This document shows positions 6,901 to 10,193 of a stretch of 10,193 bases of DNA, in pieces (positions within the stretch are counted from its first letter, which is position 1; each line of letters begins with the position of its first letter). The translations under genes and the position numbers were made by a program. A model generated the notes under the pieces. It did no database searches and was not told the origin of the DNA. It saw only the letters and a list, made by a program, of their open reading frames with translations. Source of the DNA: Chrysochromulina parva (lineage: Eukaryota > Haptophyta > Prymnesiales > Chrysochromulinaceae). The stretch spans positions 1 to 10,193 of the forward strand of contig PJAB01002163.1 in the NCBI GenBank assembly GCA_002887195.1. The letters are read 5' to 3'.

Positions 6901-7007
6901 CGAAAGCCTGGGATCTCGAACCGAGCAATGCCAAGACGAAGGCGGACCTCGAGCACGTGCTCTCGGAGATTGCGGGCATGAAGGTGGTGCTGCCCGAACG
7001 GAGCTGA
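3943..7007 (+). CDS. NDPK-like half-domains fused to four HOP/STI1-like TPR blocks (five exons)
   Basis: Predicted exons are 3943-4350, 4455-4841, 4931-5370, 5506-5803 and 5943-7007, giving 865 residues. The ATG has a strong context (G at -3, G at +4). Residues 7-105 resemble the C-terminal half of nucleoside diphosphate kinase: VLGATDPA (50-57) and GVHGSAS (87-93), whose His89 aligns with the phosphohistidine of 'HGSDS'. After a linker, 179-236 resemble the NDPK N-terminal half: FVFIKPHA (182-189, with the 'KPDG' lysine) and DNHYYSIANK (227-236). Residues ~375-860 hold four blocks of about three TPRs each, with repeated YSNR and WAKGY(S/L)R motifs. Those supply Asn and Lys/Arg of the carboxylate clamp that holds Hsp70/Hsp90 EEVD tails, but the first-helix Asn is Ile or Thr. 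A co-chaperone-like or scaffold role, probably cytosolic or flagellar, is inference. Splice phases join cleanly into continuous TPR helices, which supports the model strongly from exon 3 onward. Confidence 0.85.
4351..4454 (+). other. Intron 1 (104 nt), flanked by a 21-bp direct repeat
   Basis: Reading on past 4350 reaches a TGA at 4366-4368, and the open frame resumes at 4455. CAG|GTGGAG at the donor and CCCAG|GTGGAG at the acceptor belong to identical 21-bp copies (4346-4366 and 4450-4470), so the encoded residues at the joint are unambiguous. The interior has five exact CTGATGACCT-type decamers (about 4392-4440) and a block (4365-4386) that recurs with two 1-nt gaps in intron 3. The intron is phase 0. 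Confidence 0.8.
4842..4930 (+). other. Intron 2 (89 nt), 29-bp direct repeat at its boundaries
   Basis: The donor is CCGCAG|GTGATG and the acceptor GGCCGCAG|GCACTC. The length (89) is not a multiple of three, so removal is needed to keep frame, and the joined product reads FGVTWPQ-ALADG. The last 28 exon bases plus the first intron base (4814-4842) recur exactly at 4903-4931. Four CTGATGACC-type units start right at the donor. Phase 0. Confidence 0.8.
5359..5450 (+). repeat. Perfect 46-bp tandem duplication spanning exon 3 end and donor
   Basis: Bases 5359-5404 and 5405-5450 are identical. Each copy holds the last 12 exon bases, the AG|GTGAGT donor and the TGATGGGCACC...ATTGCCACT block. Use of the second donor would leave an in-frame TGA immediately after the Arg codon, so only the first copy gives a full-length protein. 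Confidence 0.95.
5371..5505 (+). other. Intron 3 (135 nt) with a duplicated 5' splice site
   Basis: The donor AACAG|GTGAGT and acceptor AACCAG|GTGCAC join as SNR-CTAYIALEQ, restoring a canonical TPR helix (other blocks have SNRAAAY). A second, identical donor lies 46 bp downstream inside a perfect tandem duplication. The 3' part (5451-5505) is pyrimidine-rich with CTCAC, a possible branch-site region. Phase 2. Confidence 0.85.
5804..5942 (+). other. Intron 4 (139 nt) with degenerate decamer repeats
   Basis: The donor GAGCAG|GTGTTG and acceptor GAGAGCAG|AACTAC join as AFNEQ-NYKGAVELL, a normal TPR helix also seen in the other blocks (AFNVQNF, AFKAQDY). Bases ~5817-5916 are degenerate CTCTGATGATC/CTCTGACGACC repeats, and ATTGCCACT (5919-5927) is shared with introns 1 and 3. 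GAGCAG is repeated at both junctions. Phase 0. Confidence 0.85.
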
Positions 7008-7193
7008 GCGAGATCGCCCCGAGATTGACAAGGAAGGCGGCAACGTTGGCCGCGAGTACGTATCTGCCCGCTCGGGCAAGGGGGTGGCGGTGGTGCAACT
7101 CGATCTTTCGACGCATGCGGTGGTGAGCCAGGCTTGGGCGATGCGAGCGCAACGACCCTCATGCCGCGCGGGGACTTGTACGTTAATTAACTG

Positions 7194-7231
7194 GGCGCCA
7201 GGACGGCGCCTCAGGCTGCGCGCGCCCTGAG
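7194..7231. repeat. Two consecutive short GC hairpins 3' of the TPR gene
   Basis: GGCGCC at 7194-7199 pairs with GGCGCC at 7205-7210 (5-nt loop). CTCAGG at 7210-7215 pairs with CCTGAG at 7226-7231 (10-nt loop). They share one base, so both arms would compete at the joint. They directly follow TTAATTAA. A 3'-UTR structure is possible but unproven. Confidence 0.4.
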
Positions 7232-7871
7232 CCATGAAAATGTCGCATGTGTCGATGTGTGTGGCCACCGGCCCAAGTAGGCCTCCGCCGCGCGTTTGGG
7301 GGTGGAATCTCCTCTCGCATCTTGATGTGAGCGTGCGTGTACTCGCCTCTCTCTTGTGTATCCGGATATGTATACGTACGGTATAAACTGCGTACTCGAA
7401 ATACGAAAAGTAGTGCCAAAAAACGGTAACTACATGTGCGATCTGTGGGGGCCTCCGGTAATGCGTAATCGAATCGACGCGCAGCCTGCCTCGTGCCTGC
7501 CTGCGGCCCGCGAGGGCGAGATGTTACCTACTTATCACGCCTAGAGACGCGCCTGCGGCGCCGCTTGCTGCGCGCGCAAAATACAATAAATTCAACGTGT
7601 ATCGAAAAGTCACACAGTGTGGGCTTGGTTGTGCGTGTGCATTGGCGAGTCGGTTTGGTACTGGGTGAGGTTCGTCAGAGTGTGTACTGACTAGTGTGAT
7701 GTCTGTGTTTGTCCGTGTGTCCCGTGTGTCCCGCCCGCCCCGCGCCCCCCCGGTGTTAATTTGAACCGTACAGTACCTTTCACCATCGCCATCACGTAAA
7801 AGGTGATTCGGCCGACATTATCGCGACGGTCACCGACGCCCTCGACGCGCGCGAAAGGGGAAGAAGGGACG

Positions 7872-7946
7872 TCAGGGCTCTGATGAGCTTGAGTATGGAG
7901 GAGGGCTCCTGCGCTCGCAGGGCTGTACATGTATCAGGGCTCTGAT
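7872..7946. repeat. 13-bp direct repeat upstream of the phosphoesterase gene
   Basis: TCAGGGCTCTGAT occurs exactly at 7872-7884 and 7934-7946, 62 bp apart and 185-260 bp before the ATG at 8131. The spacing and position would suit paired transcription-factor sites, but nothing else supports a function. Confidence 0.5.
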
Positions 7947-8130
7947 TATCCCTTATCTCTGCGCGATCTCCTGCATGCGTTCCAAGGGATCGAGAAGGGG
8001 TCAACCTCCAATCCAAGTTGGGCGCGCCCTCGTGGGCGCCTCCCATTTTGGAAGTCTATGTTTCAGATAGTCCTCTCCCTGAACGGAGGACGTCGTCGGC
8101 AGCGCAGGGACTGTACGGTCGCTCAAGGAC

Positions 8131-9270
8131 ATGTTGCGACCGCGTCGCGACCTCATTCCGCTGCTCTGTGGCTCAACGGCCGCGGCAACCTTCAGCGCTT
8201 CGACGGGCGCAGCAGCAATTCGGATCGCCGTCGTGGGCGATGTGCACGGCCAGTGGGACAACGACGATAACTCCGCTCTGCAAGGGCTTGCGGCCGACCT
8301 GAACCTTTTTGTGGGCGACTTTGGCAACGAGGATGTGCGTGTCGTCCGCACAATCGCACTGCTGCAGGATAAGCTGCACGTCGCCTCCATCTTTGGCAAC
8401 CACGACGCGTGCAACCTAGGCCGAGGATATTCATATAATCGCAAGAACCTGCCGATGATGGGCACGCCTGCACCTGGATCTAATCCGCGGCTCGGCCGAG
8501 GCCCTCGCTTTGACGCGGTACGCGAGATGCATGAACTTTTGCAGCGCTCGAATGTCGGCTGGGGTCGAGGTGACTTTGAGGCCTTGCGTCTCAGCGTCGC
8601 TGGCGGCCGGCCGCTCTCCTCGGGAGGGCAAAGCCTCGAGAGGAAGGCCGACATGTACGCCGACCTGTGGGGAGTGTCGGACGCCGCCGCGAGCTCGGAG
8701 CGCATCCGAGCGCAGCTGGAGGAGGCTCCAGAGGCACACAGCTTGATTTTGCTCGCGCACAATGGGCCGACGGGGCTGGGCGCTGAGGCGCATTCTCCGT
8801 GCGGTAGGGACTGGGGCGCACGCGACAGCATGAGGGGAGCGAGGAAGGCGCCAGCGACGACGCCTTCGGACGGCGACTGGGGCGACCAAGACCTCGCCGA
8901 CGCTCTGCAGGCATGCACGCGCCCGATCCCGCTCGTGGTCTTCGGCCACATGCACGAGGCGCTCCAAGGCGGCGGCCTCCGCACGATGGTCCACGTGTCC
9001 ACCAACGGCACCGTCTTCGTGAACGCCGCACGCGTGCCGCGATGGCGCCGCCGGCCCGGTACGAGCGCTGTGGAGCGCTCGGTCACGCTGATCGAGATGA
9101 GCGAGGGCGAGCTTGGAGGACTGCGGGCTGTGGCCTCGGTGGAGGCGGCCTGGCTCGATCCCTCTGGCGCAGTCGTCGAGCGCAGCGTGCTCTATACAAC
9201 GCCGGTTGGTGCGGCCGCAAGCGCTCCAACTGCCGAGAAGAACGACTGTCAAGCGGCGAGCCCTGTGTGA
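8131..9270 (+). CDS. Calcineurin-like metallophosphoesterase, cyanobacterial/plastid type (TIGR04168-like)
   Basis: A 379-residue uninterrupted frame with all metallophosphoesterase blocks in order: GDVHG (36-40), GDFGNE (62-67), GNHDA (89-93), AHNGPTG (209-215) and FGHMH (271-275). These supply the Asp, His and Asn ligands of the two-metal site. The family-specific strings IRIAVVGDVHGQWD, LSVAGGRP and LAHNGPTGLG match the group shared by cyanobacteria and plant chloroplasts. The substrate is unknown, and hydrolysis of a phosphate ester is the expected chemistry. Residues 1-29 are basic then hydrophobic/Ala-Ser-rich, which fits a targeting peptide. In an alga with a secondary plastid that would be signal plus transit peptide, but this is inference. 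The ATG has G at -3. Residues ~340-379 are a poorly conserved tail. It is a single exon although the neighbouring gene has four introns. Confidence in the family is high, in localisation low. Confidence 0.88.
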   Translation: MLRPRRDLIPLLCGSTAAATFSASTGAAAIRIAVVGDVHGQWDNDDNSALQGLAADLNLFVGDFGNEDVRVVRTIALLQDKLHVASIFGNHDACNLGRGYSYNRKNLPMMGTPAPGSNPRLGRGPRFDAVREMHELLQRSNVGWGRGDFEALRLSVAGGRPLSSGGQSLERKADMYADLWGVSDAAASSERIRAQLEEAPEAHSLILLAHNGPTGLGAEAHSPCGRDWGARDSMRGARKAPATTPSDGDWGDQDLADALQACTRPIPLVVFGHMHEALQGGGLRTMVHVSTNGTVFVNAARVPRWRRRPGTSAVERSVTLIEMSEGELGGLRAVASVEAAWLDPSGAVVERSVLYTTPVGAAASAPTAEKNDCQAASPV

Positions 9271-10051
9271 GAGCATCGAGTACTCCATCGTGTGAGCAAG
9301 GTACATCGAATTTCTCATGATTCTCGGAGAACAGGCGATCGTAACAGTGGCACACAGCTAGGACCCACACACGCCGGCGCCGCGCCGGCACACGAAGCAA
9401 CGCCGACATCAACCGAACGGTGTGCGTGGCGCGGCTGTGGAGATTTTCGTTTGTCGATGTCGTCGAGCGAATGTGTAATGCGACGAAAAATCTGCCGTGC
9501 GGCCGGGCTGCGCGCCACATCACATGGCAGCAGCGCACCAGCCGGTGGGGCGCCACGACGCACGAGCAGGGACCCTCACTAAGACGCATCGAGAAAGTCA
9601 CAAACAGCGCCCCCGCGAAACCACTCCCTTGCCTTCGAGTAAATGTACCAGACCAGAGAAAATCATGATGTGTGATTCACATTATCTTCGTGCAACGCGA
9701 TCGAGTTACCGTTAGGGTCCCGTACCGAGGGTCCGCGTTGCGGCGTGCGTCCGTCATACCGTTTCCGTGAGTCAGACTGTGCTGAGACTGTGTGTGAACC
9801 GTGTGTCACCTGAGACCTGTAGTGTCCCGGCTCCCCCCGGTGTCTTCTAGCAGGTGCTGTATGGTTTACATGAATGAACATTCGCGACGACAACGTGCGT
9901 GTGAAGGCACAAGCCAGGCGCAATTGAATCCCTCATCAAGGGGCGCCTATGTGGCCGCGCGCGGCAGGCCCCGGCTCTCGTGAACGTTAACACGACAGAC
10001 GCGACAGCCGGTGCTACGGCACTGTTACTGCCCGCTCAGAATACACACACC
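9271..10051. other. Gene-free region downstream of the phosphoesterase
   Basis: No convincing coding frame is present on either strand; all open frames are under about 175 codons, lack motifs and overlap one another. It should contain the phosphoesterase 3' UTR. Small structures are the near-palindrome at 9373-9389, ATCATGAT (9662-9669) next to the palindrome TGTGATTCACA (9671-9681), and GTGT-rich DNA around 9776-9810. No poly(A) signal is clear. Confidence 0.5.
9373..9389. repeat. 17-bp GC near-palindrome
   Basis: GCCGGCGC and GCGCCGGC flank a single C, making a perfect 8-bp inverted repeat about 100 bp after the phosphoesterase stop. The one-base spacer means it cannot fold into a full-length hairpin in RNA without opening inner pairs. 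As DNA it could be a dimeric protein-binding site. Confidence 0.45.
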
Positions 10052-10193
10052 TTACATGACCCCAAACGAGACGCGTAGCATGCGCGCGCTGGCGGCGTTG
10101 AGGATGGTCTGGGCGTCGGCGGTTTGGATGGCGGTGGAGATGTTGGCGACGTGGTGTGTGAGGAAGCTGCGGGGGGACGCGCGGCCCTCGCCG
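10052..10193 (-). CDS. Possible 3' end of an unidentified gene, cut by the window edge
   Basis: Reading the minus strand from the edge gives 46 codons and a TAA stop at 10052-10054. The peptide contains SFLTHHVANISTAIQ and ends MLRVSFGVM. Nearly every codon ends in C or G, as in the clear genes of this window, and the composition looks like a soluble helical C-terminus. I do not recognise the family. CCCCCCGCAG about 28 bases from the edge could be a splice acceptor, in which case the final exon would start there. A plus-strand reading from an ATG at 10080 is the competing interpretation. Confidence 0.4.
   Translation of the reverse strand, partial: GEGRASPRSFLTHHVANISTAIQTADAQTILNAASARMLRVSFGVM

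Larger units (their letters stand above)
7008..8130. other. Gene-free region between the TPR gene and the phosphoesterase gene
   Basis: No frame of more than about 110 codons and no protein motif is seen on either strand. The first part should be the TPR-gene 3' UTR, and the last few hundred bases should hold the phosphoesterase promoter. Notable points are paired hairpins at 7194-7231, an AT-rich island TTAATTAA at 7183-7190, an AATAAA at 7585-7590 (578 bp past the stop, so doubtful as its poly(A) signal), GT-rich DNA around 7600-7735, and a 13-bp direct repeat at 7872 and 7934. Confidence 0.5.

Noticed and set aside
7585..7590. AATAAA as the poly(A) signal of the TPR gene
   Set aside because: It is 578 bp past the stop codon and is the kind of hexamer that occurs by chance in this more AT-rich stretch. 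No downstream element supports it.
8001..9318. Large minus-strand frames opposite the phosphoesterase (8001-9086, 8431-9318)
   Set aside because: The plus strand carries all five metallophosphoesterase motifs in order. The antisense frames have no motif and an Arg/Ser/Pro-rich composition typical of shadows.
10080..10193. Plus-strand start of a hydrophobic protein (ATG at 10080)
   Set aside because: 38 open codons reach the edge and could resemble a signal anchor. However, the composition (Trp/Met/Val with G-ending codons) looks like the complement of the better minus-strand reading. Not excluded.
1..10193. Bacterial, phage or mobile-element origin of the window
   Set aside because: Spliced reading frames, HOP-like TPRs, NMT-like and GT31-like proteins and large gene-free gaps indicate a eukaryotic nuclear genome. 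No integrase, transposase or terminal inverted repeats were seen.

Overview
The window looks like nuclear DNA of a GC-rich, intron-bearing unicellular alga. I favour a haptophyte (Emiliania/Chrysochromulina/Prymnesium-like). The reasons are the very high third-position GC, short GT-AG introns filled with 10-bp CTGATGACCT-type repeats, a GT31-like glycosyltransferase with a GKTEDDA core, and a cyanobacterial/plastid-type metallophosphoesterase. A pelagophyte or other stramenopile is possible, and nothing here fixes the taxon. All family calls come from recognising motifs by eye; no search was run.

Layout from left to right:
- 1-341: no gene seen.
- 342-1835 (+): GT31-like glycosyltransferase with an unrecognised C-terminal half and no visible membrane anchor. 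An upstream exon may be missing.
- 1836-2082: convergent intergenic gap with a perfect 7-bp hairpin.
- 2083-3402 (-): divergent N-myristoyltransferase-like tandem-GNAT protein with a signal-peptide-like N-terminus and a poly-Gly insert.
- 3403-3942: 540-bp divergent intergenic region, probably carrying two promoters.
- 3943-7007 (+): five-exon gene for an 865-residue protein. It joins nucleoside-diphosphate-kinase-like half-domains, in unusual order, to four HOP/STI1-like TPR blocks.
- 7008-8130: gene-free, with small hairpins and repeats.
- 8131-9270 (+): single-exon calcineurin-like phosphoesterase of the type found in cyanobacteria and plastids (TIGR04168-like).
- 9271-10051: gene-free, with a GC-rich near-palindrome.
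- 10052-10193 (-): possible 3' end of another gene, cut by the window edge.

The genes do not form an obvious pathway and look like ordinary neighbouring eukaryotic loci. The most interesting signals lie in the five-exon gene. Its first three introns are each associated with exact direct repeats of 21, 29 and 46 bp that include exon sequence at the splice junctions. Its introns also share repeat motifs with one another. This is what intron gain by duplication, or by insertion of introner-like elements, would leave behind. The second notable point is the C-half-then-N-half order of its NDPK-like region.
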